Assembly: GCA_015680685.1 (NCBI GenBank)
Contig: MNCI01016241.1
Span: forward strand, 371,240 to 435,239
Direction: 5' to 3'
Source of the DNA: Gnetum montanum
Lineage: Eukaryota; Streptophyta; Gnetopsida; Gnetales; Gnetaceae
Length of the DNA stretch: 64,000 nt
Both the position numbers and the translations under genes were made by a program. The notes below the pieces were generated by a model. It saw only the letters and a program-made list of their open reading frames with translations. It searched no databases and had not been told where the DNA came from. Below are positions 1-12,010 of this stretch, piece by piece. Position 1 is the first letter of the stretch; each line of letters begins with the position of its first letter.

Positions 1-1790
1 CTTACTACCTTGCTCTCTAGACTCCTCTACTATTTTAAGAACAATTTGAAATCTATTGTCTAGGGAATCCCACATTTGGTCTACCTTTGCAGAAACTTCT
101 AATGTCATCTTTTGGATAGGCAAAGTTTTCCTATTCACCATATCTTCAAGTGGTGACTCTTCTTCATCCTCACAAAATCTTACTCCCCTATTTTGGAGGG
201 AAGAATCTTGGTTATACTCTTCTACACTTTCTCTCTTCTGTAGCTCACCTTCTTCCTTAGCAACTTACTCCAATATTCTTTGAATTTGATAGGACCTAAG
301 CTCAAATAGTCTCCCTTGGGCATAAGTCCCAAGGGTTCTTCTCGTTTCATGCCTAACCCCATCCACGAGATGGTGCAATTGATCCCCTTGCAAATAATCA
401 TGGCTAGGACAATGATGTAATAGTACATAGTATCAACCCATGGCAGCATCCAAGGGTTCATGTCCTCCTTGTTTCTAGCCTTGGATTTTCTTTCACAAGT
501 TAGACACTCGGGAGTATGTTTGGTACTTCTCATTAAATAGTTCTAACATAGTACTTCACCTACAAATGGATTTCAGTTCTAAAGACGGGTACCAGCTTTC
601 TACTTCTTTAACTAATGTCTATGGCAACAACTTAAGTTTTTTTCATTCGTTCTCTATATTCTGTAAGGCACATGCATCATGGAATGCTTGTAAATAATTT
701 TGAGGATCAGCATTGTATCCCCCTTTAAATCGTGGGATGTTGTTCATATCTAATCTCTTGATCCTACTATCTTTCTAATGCCTTGTTAAAATTCTAATAG
801 CCTCATTTATGTCCAACATATTTCAAGTAGCGAGAGAGGTTCATCATGATCATCTTGTCCATGGTGTCTATGATGCCTACGTTGTTCCCTACCCTCCCTT
901 CTTCTATTTCGTGACTCTCTAGAGTGCCCTCGTCCCCTTTCCTAGTTGTTTCATCTATGAATTCCACTTTGCCTACATTTATCCTCATGATCCTTTTCTT
1001 TATGAATGTGTCTGGATACTGAAGGAGATGATGAAGGAGATGATGAAGGTGAACAAGAAGGGGAATCATCACCATGACGGTGTCTACTACCTTCTCTTTG
1101 GCGGTCATGGCCTCGATCGTGATTGCGATTAGAATGTCCACATTTATCATGTTTCTGTGTGACTTTTTCAAACCCTTTGTTTCCATGGGTATAAGAACTT
1201 GGGTTATGAATAGTGGAATGAAGATTCTGATACACAACCCCTTGGCCAAAGTCAACGGGAGGAACATCATTGTGTGGGTGACTGCCTAAAGTAGGTTCAT
1301 CATCCTTATTTTTGCTTAAGGCATGTGGGACATCCTGGGACCACTTACCCTTCAAAGACTTATGATATCTCTCTTGTTACAAGTCCCTTTGACATTGTGC
1401 TTCCATGGGACAGTATTCTCTCAAGTCATGATCTTGCACAACATATTCGACATGTAAGTGCAGCATGCCAATTTGTGTGAGAGCACAAAAATGCATGCTT
1501 GGGACTAAACGATTGGGAGGTAACACTATGTTACCCTCTAAGTCTTTCCAATGCAATTGTTCATCTTGATCTAGTATATACTCATCAGGATGAATATATA
1601 CCACTCGAACTTTTTGAGGGATTGGTAGATCAACGTCATGTGTATTACACCACCGATTGTTTCCTATTTTAGACCTAGGTAGTGAGGCGCTTTTGTATGA
1701 AGAAGGAGACATATTTGTCTGTTCATTGTGTAATGTATTCTTGTTTATTATTTTCTCAATCAATCCTAAGGATTTTATCCAATAATGTGA
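1..1790 (-). pseudogene. Athila-type gag polyprotein, partial, decayed (first copy)
   Basis: This is a capsid/nucleocapsid-type Gag fragment read right to left. The open part at 1377-1763 contains a block (HPDEYILDQDEQLHW and neighbours) that recurs in the second gag near 11.8-11.95 kb. The part near 950-1350 is rich in His, Arg, Ser and Asp with an SPSSSPSSSPS run. Towards the left edge (1-530) it matches the second gag near 10.4-10.9 kb at the DNA level, for example a run ending in TTTTCCTATTCACCA. Several frameshifts and stops break it into short frames. It lies just downstream of a tRNA-Asp-type primer site and LTR (1831-3112), the normal place for gag. The pol part would lie left of the window. 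Gag identity is inferred from position and cross-similarity to the copy at 43 kb. Confidence 0.7.
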
Positions 1791-1830
1791 ATGATTTCCT
1801 ATGTTCTAATTGGCACACAAACAACTAAGT

Positions 1831-1848
1831 CCCCAGTAATGGTGCCAA
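1831..1848 (-). other. Primer binding site, tRNA-Asp type, eroded
   Basis: Reading the minus strand directly after the LTR end gives TGGCACCATTACTGGGGA, close to the Athila-type site complementary to the 3' end of tRNA-Asp (TGGCGCCGTTGCCGGGGA). It fixes the LTR boundary at 1849 and the orientation of the element. Confidence 0.75.
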
Positions 1849-3112
1849 TGATGAGCAGTGAGGTACCCCTATTCTCAACCATATGAATACGAGTGTTTCA
1901 CACATAATCTAGTCGAATTCCAAAGACTAAGTGCTTATGCACCCTTGTGGAACAAGGATGGGTTGGTTGATCGTTGTCTTCCCAAGCTTACCTATATGTC
2001 ACAATTGTATGGTTAAGTAAGCTTGAGGCATATGATTTTTATAGCTTTTATGTTTTTATGTCGTGCACTAGTAGGAAAGGAGATAGGTAACTAAGTGACT
2101 AATTTAACTTAACTACTTATTAACTAAGTCCTAACTAATCCTAACACCAGCATCCATTCCCACTTGCCATACACATCCTAAACCAGTGCAACACGACTAG
2201 GATTACCAAACACTAATCATTACTAGGTTACCAAGTATTACATGCATGCTCAAAGTAGTCATGCTTGTCTAATTTAACGATTTTCTTAATTGATCAAAAT
2301 GAATTTCTATGCTAATAACAAAAATGTAAAGTGCATAAAATAAAATAAATGCATAAGAAAATAAAATAAAAGAAATGCATAAGAAAAAAAATCTCAAGTG
2401 CTGCAAGGATGAATCAAAGAGCTCATCTTTATTATTGTACACAAGGTGTGCTTTAGTACATAATGCTCGAATAAAGATCTATCCATACTTAGACCTCCTA
2501 CTATGGGTACTTGAAAAATACTCTAACTTTCAAACAGACTACAAGATTTTTGCTACATGATTGCTAAAGGACTTCTTTCAATTGTGCTCCTAGGCACTGT
2601 ATTTATAGACTTGGAAGCAACTATTCAAATAATTAGAGTAACTACTCTAATAATTAGAATAACTGCTAAAGCAACCACTAGAGTAACCACTCTAATAATT
2701 AGAATAACTACTAGAGTAACCACTAAAATAACTGCTAGAGTAACCACTCTAATAATTACAGTAACTGCTCTAATAATTAAAATAACTCCTAAAGCAACCA
2801 CTAGAGTAACCACTCTAATAATTAGAATAACTACGAGAGTAACCACTAGAGTAACTTCTAGAGTAACCACTCTAACAATTATAGTAACTCCTAGAGTAAC
2901 CACTAGAGTAACCACTCTAACAATTATAATAACTACTAGAATAACCACTAAAATAACTGCTAGAGTAACCATTCTAATAATTACAGTAACTGCTCTAATA
3001 ATTAGAATAACTACTAGAGTAACCACTAGAGTAACAACTCTAATAATTAGAGTAATTACTAGAGTAACTACTCTAATAATTATAATAACTACTAGAGTAA
3101 CCGCTCTCATCA
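1849..3112 (-). repeat. Athila-type LTR (minus), shared by two adjacent elements
   Basis: Bounded on the plus strand by TGATGAG (1849) and CTCATCA (ends 3112), the same terminal inverted repeat as the LTRs at 29428, 41636, 47519 and 49112. Similarity to 29428-30316 is clear over the first 750 bases (the GGTACCCCTA block, a TATTTATAGAC TATA-like region near 2600). A primer site follows on its left, so it acts as the 5' LTR of the gag at 1-1790. The extra ORF of the right-hand element ends just to its right (about 3166), so it also occupies the 3' LTR position of that element. It is longer than its relatives (1264 versus about 890-910 bases) because its U3 holds a minisatellite (2619-3105). Confidence 0.75.
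2619..3105. repeat. Minisatellite, 12-base-like units, in LTR U3
   Basis: About 490 bases built from variants of AGAGTAACCACT and CTAATAATTAGA. Because the units are multiples of three and stop-poor, they leave long open frames on both strands (Thr/Ile/Val/Arg repeats at 2557-3165 plus and 2625-3113 minus). These are not credible genes. Pairs such as CTCTAATAATTAGAG are nearly self-complementary. The array sits upstream of the LTR TATA region in transcription direction. The sister LTR at 29428-30316 has about 120 bases of different sequence in this place. Confidence 0.85.
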
Positions 3113-3165
3113 ATGGATCTCTACCACTAGTTCCTACCTACTACTCCTACTGTTGCAATAGCTAA

Positions 3166-4200
3166 TCTTGAATTTTTTGCATGCACTCAACCATAGTGTA
3201 GGCCTCCAATGGTTGCTCATGAGTAGGTGGTGGAGGTGTTCATTACTTCTCCTCTTTTGTGGATGTGGCAAACATCTTATCCTTTATCATCCTAGTCCAT
3301 GAAGCATTAGGAGCATGCCTAAGTGTATCATTTACATAGTAGACTATCCTTGCCCTTTTGCATAATTTTCTAATTAAGCAATGGAAGGGTAAGATTGTTC
3401 TTACATGTTCATTCTCCTTGAAGTGCTTCTCTATCTCTAGATAGATTAGATATGGAAGGTTTGCTACAAATTTCCTACTTAGAGCAATGCATGCATGGGT
3501 AGAGAAGGTTGTTACCTTACTAAGCCTCACCTTTAGATTGAGGTTGTAGGCTGCTATCTTAAAATAGACTTGATCTACTAGTGTGAGTGCATAAAACTCC
3601 TTACAGTCAATGCCATAACATCATTGAGTCCACTTCTTCTTTGCTTTAAGATAGGCTTGTGTGAATAGCTCTGCCAACTATGTTCCTACATCAGGGAACC
3701 GAAGGACTTGTGCAATGGCTTCTACTAAGTAAGACACTTGGATATCCTTGATTTTCACAGCAGCTCCTACTCTCCTATTATTCTAGAAGAGATACATTTC
3801 TCTCATGTACCACTTTCCATTGGAACTAATGATTGGGTACATGGGAGAGGCTTGCAATTGAGAGTTGACATCTTCTAGAGCCCATTCAAGGAATGGCTAG
3901 AAGTTCAACTCTTGAAGAACTAAGTGTTGGACCTCATAATTCTTGATTAGGTCAAGGCAAAACTATGTGAGTGTGACTTCCAATCTAGGTATCGGGCCTA
4001 GCACTTTGCCTCACTGTGAGTGTTCATATGTAGCTTCCTCTTTGGGAATCTATAAGACAAATTCCACCTCAACCTCTTCTCTAGGAGGTCCCATTGCATG
4101 GATTACCTTAGCCTATTCTTGGCAACGTTCTTATTGGCCTCTTCCTCCTTTGGGTCATTTCTCCTATGGTTGTGATGGTCCTTCCTCCTGTTATGGATCA
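3166..4200 (-). pseudogene. Extra ORF of Athila-type element: putative plant transposon protein domain (PF20167-like)
   Basis: Function unknown; this protein family is common in Athila-like retroelements and derived genes. Read right to left, a segment near 3900-3917 begins ELNF.PF and is followed by PMYPIIS and REMYLF. The best preserved frame (3243-3530) has VTTFSTHACIALS, a LEIEKHF helix and LPFHCLIRKLCKRARI, the pattern seen at the end of PF20167 domains (...INVG.I...PFPSLITELCRRAGV). Related pieces occur at 36.1-37.0, 46.5-47.3 and 63.8-64.0 kb. Stops and frameshifts are frequent. It lies between an internal promoter-like block (4228-4320) and the LTR ending at 3112. The family call is from memory of the domain and needs a profile search. 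Confidence 0.6.
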
Positions 4201-4227
4201 AATGTGAAGAATTCAAAGTGTTTGGTA

Positions 4228-4320
4228 GTATTTATACTATTTTTGCATTGCATCAATGGGGCCTCGTCAATGCAGTCTACTATGTTGATGAGGCCTCATT
4301 GATGCAGCTATTGGCCACCA
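4228..4320 (-). promoter_or_regulatory. Internal promoter-like block upstream of the extra ORF
   Basis: On the minus strand, related repeats (CATCAATGAGGCC, CATTGACGAGGCCCC, CATTGATGCAATGC) are followed by AGTATAAATAC (plus 4228-4238). Similar CATCGATGGGGCC and GTCAACGAGG words occur in the U3 of the LTR at 29428-30316. It stands about 300 bases ahead of the extra ORF. Promoter function is inference. Confidence 0.45.
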
Positions 4321-4329
4321 TTGACTGAG

Positions 4330-5930
4330 TCAAAACTTGAAAATTACAAAGATATTTTCAATGTAATTAGGATTAAATGGAAACACAAACAACCACGAAC
4401 ATGATGAAAATATGAGAAGAGGGTGTCAAAGTCCCAAAATTTCAGAAAATTAAGAAAGATGGAGAAATAGGGTGGAGAATGAAAGTTCAAGGAGCATAGA
4501 GTAGTTTTCACAATGGAATATGGAAAAGATATGATTGTAATAATGTCTAAGATAATGAACTTAACTAACCAAACCAAGAGATATGCAAGAGGGTTCTCTC
4601 CATAGTAGGCACATGCTATTGTTGCCCTTGCATAACCCCAAATAAGGAGTTTGTGGGCCCCATAATTGATTAATGGTCATGAAAAGTTAAGGTCCAACCA
4701 AAAAGAATCTATCCAAGAGTTCCAACACATCAGACTAAGACATCAAACATAACATAGAAACTGGTAGTGAGGTGAGTTATGGTAGCATAGATGGATGATT
4801 AAAAAGGTGGAGTGGAATCCTGAATTAAGATCATAAGAAGTCCCTTATGGAATATGTGTTTAAAATGACCTGAGAAGATCCATCCTTAGTCCAGCCAAAA
4901 CTATCCTCTTTCAATGAATTCACATTGCCACTCCAAGACCAATCTACCCATTCAAGACACAAGAGTGTTCCCACAAAACAACCACCATTCCATAAAGAGA
5001 AGAAAAGAGAAATAGAAAGTGAGAGAGAGAGAGAGAGGATCTTATTTAGAGAGGATCTTCAAGCATTAGTAACATGTATTTCTAGTCTCATAATCAATGC
5101 TTGTAGCTCATTTATTTATCTAAAGGGTGTGCTTTGAATTTCCATCACGTTTTTTTTTTTTGAATTTTTGGATGGGAACCACACCATGCAAAGACTTTAT
5201 TTGACTTCCTATTAGTGGTTGTAATGGAATAGTAAGAAGTTCATGAAAAACATCCAAGAGCTCAAGTAAGCAAAAGAGTATAAAAAGTATTGAGTCCTCT
5301 TGAAGTCACACCCTCTAAAAACCTTTGAATCCTTCCCAATTTTGGAACTACCAAGATCACCAATTGATTAAAAGTTGCTTTAATGGAAGAAACCTCAAAC
5401 TCCCAGAACAAGAAAAATCATAGAGTTTGTTTGATGGGTGTATGATGTGGACTCACTACCTATTCCATGAAAAATAATCCATGTCATAGTAATCAAACAT
5501 TAAAATTCAAAAATAGAAACCAGACATTGACAATCANCAATCAAACATTAAAATTCAAAAATAGAAACCAGACATTGACAATCATAACATTAAGCACAAA
5601 CCATCATTAGTAAACAACAACAATGGCACTATGTCCTATGGTAATAAAGCACTTTTATTAGTATAAATAATGAAAATCACATGCAAACAAAGAAAATTAA
5701 TATATATATATAATAAAGTGCAAACTAATCAAGAAAGGTAAAACATACTAAAAATGTTGTAAAACAAAAAATTGTAAAAGTGAATAGAATGAAAAACCAA
5801 AGAAAAAAGTAAAAATCAACAAACTATAAAACAAAAATGTGTAAAACAAAAAGTAAATGATTGAGGAGCCATGTGTATGGTTAGCATGGATAGCCATCTC
5901 CCCCATGACTATGTTGAAAGGAGAAGATCA
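4330..5930 (-). other. Conserved spacer / env-position region of the Athila-type element, no intact ORF
   Basis: There is no long reading frame. The minus strand from about 4850 to 4340 is clearly homologous to the plus strand at 62540-62960 (shared ACTCACCTCACT, a GGGGCC block, CTTGCATA). A short piece resembles 45690-45720, so it is a conserved part of this element family. Short hydrophobic translations (for example 4344-4577) occur where Athila elements carry an env-like ORF. I cannot show an Env protein. 5150-5160 is a T-run; 5640-5870 is A-rich low complexity. Confidence 0.5.
5491..5584. repeat. Exact 46-base duplication around a single N (assembly seam)
   Basis: 5491-5536 is repeated exactly at 5539-5584 with one N at 5537. 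Perfect duplication exactly across an N, inside a badly decayed element, points to two contig ends overlapping and being joined without merging, not to a biological repeat. Confidence 0.85.
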
Positions 5931-5989
5931 AAAAAATTGAACATTACTATCCATCCATTGAGGTGGTAGTTGCACTGGCTTGTCTTGGT

Positions 5990-7200
5990 TCAAAGAAAGG
6001 TTTCACTTGGTGGATGTTGACCTACTACTTTTTATTTGGGCTCTCAGGCTTGTAGATTAACATGGCCCCAGAGGGAAAGGTTTGATCAATTATATAAGGT
6101 CCTTTCCACAATGTTTGAAACTTTTTCTTCTAGGGTACATGTGTGGGGTTCTAGTAGAGAACCTTATCTCCCAATTGACATTTCACTTTCTATATTTTAA
6201 GGTCATGATGTTGCTTGTTAAATGCCTTATGCACCTCATTCAAAGATAGGTCCACCAATCAATTTTCATCTAGCACATTGAGTTTGATTAATATTTCTTC
6301 TTCTGCTAGACTTAAGTCAATATTTAGATCACAAGCTATTGAGAGTGTACAGAGCTTAGATTAAATCGGGAGCATTGGAAGTTCTCCATACACTAGCTCA
6401 TAGGGAGAGTATCCAATAGTAAGTTTCCATCTTGAGTGGTAGGCCCATAGGGCATTGTTAAGTTTTTTTCTCCAATCTTTTATATATTTGCTCATGGTCC
6501 TTGTTAGGATCTTTGTGACCTCCCTGTTGGTTACCTCTACCTGACCATTGGCTTGGGGTGATAGGGTGTTGTTAGTTTATGTTCAACCTCTTATTAGTTT
6601 ATGTACACCTAGCACCCCAAACCTATTTACAACATTTTTTTGTACAAATATAATAGCAATGGATGATTTACAATTAGTAACAGCTACTACTTCTACCCAT
6701 TTTATGTAGTAGTTGACTACTACAATGATAGATGCCTTTCCATTAGACATGGATGTGATAGAAGCCATGAAGTTAATGCCCCATATGTCAAAGGGCTCTA
6801 GTGGTTGAATCCACTATTAATAACCTTCCATTCAAGTGATCATCCCACCATCTCGTTCACAATGTTCACAAAATTAAACAAATTAATGGACATCCCTGAA
6901 GATTCTAGGCCAATAGTATCCTACCATTAGGATTTTTATGATCATGCGTCTCCCTGCATAGTGACCTCTACAAGGCCCTTCCTGAGCATCCTAGAGAATG
7001 TACAATTGATCTTCATCAGGGACATACCAACAAATCAAGCCATTGGCACATACCCTGTAGAGGTGTCTATTGATTTCCATGAAGTATTTGGCTTGATAAA
7101 AAAATTGTTGCTTCTTTCTAAAGTCAAGATCTTGTGACATCTCCTGAGTGAGAAGATAGGTGAGGATGCCATTGTACCATGTTGTTTTTGTGGGCACTTG
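5990..7200 (-). pseudogene. Athila-type integrase, decayed
   Basis: Integrase inserts the cDNA into the genome. Read right to left: an N-terminal part (6991-7197, YFMEINRHLYR, then CVPDE-like YVPDEDQ), an H2C2 region (GHYAGRR...YYWPRIFRD), and the catalytic core (6583-6900: WGINFMAS, YYIKWVEVVAV, NVVNRFGV, ANGQVEVTN). A C-terminal stretch (ALWAYHSRWK, YELVYGELP, LWKGPYIID) reaches about 6010. In the core, the first catalytic Asp (WGIDF in the family) reads Asn, the second Asp region is lost, and the Glu in GQVEVTN remains. Stops and frameshifts interrupt it, so it is inactive. Confidence 0.85.
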
Positions 7201-7229
7201 GTCATTTGGTGCTCTTGTAAAGAGAATTT

Positions 7230-8560
7230 TGTGCTAGAAATTAATCAGAGAGTGAGCTCTCCTCCTCTTTATTATTCCATCTTAATCGAGAGAGATGGTT
7301 AGATAGCACATTCTTGGTTCCTTTTCAATCTACCATTGTTAGATTGAATTCTTACAAGATCATGGGTCACCGTATGATACAAGGGCTCACCATTAGCTTG
7401 TTCATTATAAAATAAATAAAACTATGGTATATGTGCACAAATACTTTATAACCAATCACATATTACGTAAATTTTTCAATAGCATACACCACTACCATTA
7501 ATTCTTTCTCTGTCGTGGTGTAATTTAGCTGTGCACCTACAATGCTTTGACCTACATAGTGGATATAATATAGACATTTTTTTCATCCAACTACATAAGC
7601 ATCACTCCCAAAGCATAATTAGATGCATCTATCATTATGTGAAATGGTCTAGACCAATTTGGTATCCATAGAATTGGAGTTTCTACAAGTTTTTCCTTCA
7701 ACTGTTGAAATGCATGTTCACATTCCTTGGTCTAAATGAACAGAGCATATTTCTTCATTAGCTCAACCAATGGCTTTGCAATCTTAGATAAATTCTCTAT
7801 GAATCGTCCATAGTAACTAGTATGTCCAAGGAATGATCAAATATATTTAACTATCTCTAGTTGGTGTGTTATTCCTTGGTTGGTTCTTATCTTCTTCGGG
7901 TCTACCTCAATCCCATCCTATGAAATTTAGTACCCCAACGCAATGTTGTCTTGGACCATAAGATGACTCTTTTGCTAGCTAAGCCATAGATTTATTTCCA
8001 CATATCTTTTTAGTACTTACTCAAGGTCGTCCAAGGCTTTCTCAAACATAGCTTCATAAGTGGATAAGTCATCCATGAAGACTTCCACACCACTACCAAT
8101 CTACTACTAAAAGATGCTAAAGACTAGGCATTAAAATGTTGTGGGAGCATTACATAGATAGAAAGACATCTTACAATATGAAAATTCCCCCAAGGACTCA
8201 TGAATGTTGTCTTGTCCTGATCTTCTGGTGTAATTTGGATTTGGTTATAACCACTATAATCATCCAAGAAGCTATAATAGTAATGTCCAGAGATAGCATC
8301 CAATACTTGGTCCACAAATGGCAACAAAAAATGATCTTTAAATATTACCATGTTTAATAGCCTAAAGTTGATGCAAACTCATCACTTATAATCTTTCTTT
8401 GGCATAATTACAAGTGGGCTAACCCACTCAATATCCATGATGGGATAGATAAACCCTACCTTGAGGAGCTATTGTATTTCCTCCCTGACAATTTGCTTCA
8501 ATTTTGGATTCAGTTGTCTCTATGACTACCTTCTTGACTTCATGGCTAGGTCAGTGTAAA
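7230..8560 (-). pseudogene. Athila-type reverse transcriptase and RNase H, decayed
   Basis: RT copies the genomic RNA and RNase H removes the RNA strand. Right to left: an entry region near 8510-8400 (LLKVGFI, WVSPLVIMPKK), then 8124-8351 with LPFVDQVLDAISG, SFLDDYSGYNQI and TTFMSPWGNF, then the catalytic motif FMDD intact at plus 8068-8079. An RNase H-like region continues from about 7750 to 7250. Stops and frameshifts are frequent. The LPFVDQVLD and YNQIQITPEDQDKTTF pattern is typical of the Athila/Tat side of Ty3/gypsy, and only one RNase H is seen here, as in Athila. Confidence 0.88.
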
Positions 8561-8599
8561 TGTGATGCTAGCATATCCTTGGATCGATTCTAGTTAGCT

Positions 8600-9560
8600 T
8601 GGGATATGACCAAGTAAATGTTGTTGACCATTTGTTAACCACCTTTAACAACTTTTCTTTTTTTTCAAGTGCAAGTTTGGCATTGATTATGACTAGCTTA
8701 CCATTATTTAAGAATGCATACTCCATGCTGATTGGTAGAGTTCTCAACTCTACTAGCTCCTACTTGAAGCTATCAGGGATTTCCAACTCTCCCCAAATAG
8801 GTATCATCATCTTCATCATCAGAGAGTTGATGATGAACTTTCTCAAGTTCATTCATGCTTTTAACATAAGTACATGTTAGGCTCTCACTTGGCTCCATGC
8901 ATAATGTGTTGCTTTCTAAGTCAATTATCAACCACTAGATGCCCTCCGGTTTTGTGGCTGCTACGTATAGACACCTTTGAATATCTATTGCTTGTGCACA
9001 CTGATTGCATGCTTTAATGTATGTACTTTTCATGGACCAAATATTTTACACGTAATTTCACCCATTATTGTTATATGCAATGCATAGAATCCACTACTTC
9101 TCTAACTTTTCAAATTTATTTTCCTTGAAGATTTCCAAGGAGAGGTTCCTTATGCCCATTTGTGCATTGACTGTGCTTAACCATGCTCTTTCCATAATGA
9201 TGGGGAAGTCACCTTTGCAGTTTTCAACCTTGATCACTAGAAAATCAGTAGGATAGTACTAGCTACTAACTATGGTCACAATGTCCTCCACCAGTCCCAA
9301 GGGAATAGTGATTGACTAGTTTTCCAATTATAAATAGATGTTGCTCTTCTTGAGAGTTGGTAGGTTCTAGGCCTTATACATGTCATGAGAGATGAGATTG
9401 ACACTAGAAATAGAACTAAGAAGAGCCTTGCATGGCTCATGTCCATCGATCTACAAGTAAATGAGTGGACTTCCTAGGTCAAATCTTTTCATGGAAAGAT
9501 TTCTAGCCTTGATCTAATCAAAAATAGCATGAGTTAACAATCCTAGTGCGGATCTAAGGT
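8600..9560 (-). pseudogene. Athila-type aspartic protease region, decayed
   Basis: It would process the Gag-Pol polyprotein. Right to left, ALLSSISSVNLISHDMYKA (about 9430-9380) aligns with the family pattern AL.DLGASVNLMP..VYK, so the catalytic Asp of the D-[ST]-G motif appears lost. Further on, KVENCKGDFPIIMERAWLSTV (about 9240-9180) matches the conserved PIILGRP-like strand. The remainder to 8600 is the acidic linker leading to RT (SDDEDDDT near 8810). Broken by stops. Confidence 0.7.
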
Positions 9561-9899
9561 GGTGTTTGGTTTGAAGGACACTCAAAGGTATTTGATGCAA
9601 AGGATAAGGATGTTAGGGATGTAGGGTGACTAGCTGTCTTAGGTTGTAAGGGTTTTGGAGAACTGTTGTATAAAAAAAATGTCATTTCCTGGATTGATTA
9701 TCTGAACCATTTGGTAGAAAAGCCAGTTATGAATGTACAACCCTTGTAGCATTTCATTATTACAACTATGAAGGAATTTCTCTCTGCATGGATAGAGCAA
9801 GATGTAACTAGGTTAAGGCTAAATGGATGTATGCAGACAAATGTGGAGGATGGTATGGATATGGGTTCTCTCCTCGAGTGAATGCTGAATGTGTTCAAT

Positions 9900-12005
9900 G
9901 GTACTCTGGAGGGTAATAGTGATGTTGAAATGAGGCATGGGTTGTAAAACTTCTTTGAGAAATAAGTTGCTAAACATAGTACCTATATGGATTTAGTTAC
10001 CTATAAGGGTACTACTACCTTGGTGGTGCCATTCCCCACAATTGTGGTTGATGCCATTGTTGGTATTACTCATATGGTTGTGGTGGAGCTCCACTTGGGT
10101 AATAAGCTTGTTGTTGCTAGTGGAACTTCCTTGGATTATCTTGAGGATAAGGCAATCATCTAGGTGCTTGCCTACGTGCTAGTCAAGGATTCAATGTGTA
10201 CGTCCTAGACTCTTGTGAGTGTGACACCACAAGGCAACATCCCTTTGGTTGTTCATATTGATAGATGTTACAACCAGGATCATCATTAGAGTTAGTTTCC
10301 ACAACTTCCTCTATGGTAGCATCTTTGCCCTTACCTCTCTCGTAAACATGTTCAGCTTCTTTTCGTCTCCTATGTTCACGATCACTATTTTGTTCTTTAG
10401 ATGCTTTATCAATCTTCATAGCAACTTGGAACTTCTCATCTAAAGAGTCCCATAATTTATCAACCTTTGCCAAAATGTTAGAAATATATTTTTGAATAGG
10501 AAAGGTTTTCCTATTCACCACTTCATTGAGTGGTGACTCCTCTTTGTCATAAAATCAGACCTCCCTTTTTTGATGGAAGGATCCCTATTATACTCTTCTA
10601 TACTCTCCCTTTTTCATAACTCGCCTTCTTCTTTTACTACTTGCTCTATAAGCCTTTGGATCTGATGAGGTCTTAATTCAAATAGTCTACCTTGGGCATA
10701 AATCTCAAGAGTTCTTCTAGTTTCTACTCTAAGCCCATCTATGATGTGGCAGAGTTTTTCCCTTTGAGAATAACCATGACTAGGGCATCAATATAAAAGT
10801 TAATAATATCTACCCATGATAGCATCCAAGGGTTCATGTTTTCCTTATTTCCAACCTTGGATTTGCCTTCTCATGTTAGACACTCTAGAGTACATCTAGT
10901 ATTTATCAGTAAATAGTTCTAACATGGTACTCCATTGGTGAATGGATTTTGGCTCTAAGAACCAGTACCATCTTTTAGCTTTCTTGATGAGTGTCCTAGG
11001 AAAAAGCTTGAGTTTCTACCAATTATTTTCAATGTTCTATAAGGCATAGGAATTGTGAAAGATTGTAGATGTGTCTGCAAATTAGAGTTGTATCCCCCTC
11101 AAATATTTGGATATCATTCATGCCTAAGGACTTAATCCTACTATCTTTTACATACCTGGTTGGGATCTTTACTTCCTCTACAATGTTGAGCATGCTTCAA
11201 GTTACCAACAAAGGTCCATCATCATCATTGTATTAATGATGTCAATGATGGTTTCTACCACCTCTATGCTCTGGATGGTCTTGATGGTCATTATTGTCTT
11301 GTTGATTACCTTCATCATGATTATTTTGATGGTGACTTTTATGAGAACAAGAAGGTGAAGAGGAATGCTCAAAATCGAATGAAGAGGAAGGTGGACTACC
11401 ACCACCACCGTAGTGTCTAACACCACCTCTTCACTCATTACAATTACCATCCTTAGATCCCTTGCCATTGTGATGTTTACCCAAGTCCCTACCTTAACTG
11501 TCATTTTTTTCCTAACCTAGTTTATGAATAGTGGATCGTAGGTTCAATGTTACATTCTCATCACCAATAAAAAAAGTGGAGAATTTTCATATTAAGAACC
11601 CTCAAGGGGGATCTACATTATCATCATATCTTAGCATGAATAAGGTGTTTTCCCTTTGTAAATTCTTGGTTCTTCTCCTAATGTCAATCTCACTTGCATT
11701 CTATTTTAGTGGGATGGTAGTCCTGAGTGTCATGGTTGTTTACAACATATTCCTCATGAAGATCTAAGATGCCTAACTTCTTAAGAGTTTGAAACAACAT
11801 CTCAAGCATAGATCGATTAGGGGACAAGACAGTGTTGCTCTCCATATCATGCCATTGTAGTTATTCATCCTATTGTAGGATGAAGGCTATGTCTGGTACA
11901 TACTCATCTGGATGAGTATATGCCACTTTGCACTCTTGTGGGACTGGCATTTTAACATCTTCATGCCTATGAGAAGAAGAAATTTTGCAACAAATAAAAT
12001 AATTA
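9900..12005 (-). pseudogene. Athila-type gag polyprotein, decayed (second copy)
   Basis: Right to left: an N-terminal block (about 11950-11770) with HPDEY, as in the first copy; a charged and low-complexity region (11.2-11.5 kb); then the capsid-like region (10.4-11.1 kb). Next comes a knuckle-like sequence CNIYQYEQPKGCC (10183-10521 frame), which corresponds to CNICLYDHPKGQC of the plus-strand copy at 43.8 kb, with two ligands changed here. A Pro/Gln/Tyr-rich tail follows (about 9960-10190). Many stops. Its right end stops at a GTGTG target duplication (12006-12010) where a Tat element is inserted; its leader resumes at 29304. Confidence 0.75.
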
Positions 12006-12010
12006 GTGTG
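12006..12010. other. Target site duplication GTGTG (left)
   Basis: GTGTG directly precedes the LTR start at 12011 and is repeated exactly at 29299-29303 after the right LTR, which defines one 17,288-base insertion. Confidence 0.9.

Noticed and set aside
2557-3165. 202-codon open frame (and 162 codons on the other strand) rich in Thr, Ile, Val, Arg
   Set aside because: Produced by the 12-base minisatellite, whose units lack stops in phase on both strands; no start context, no domain.
4344-4577. Envelope-like membrane protein of the Athila-type element
   Set aside because: Position and hydrophobic translation are suggestive, but no continuous ORF or recognisable Env motif exists in any of the copies.
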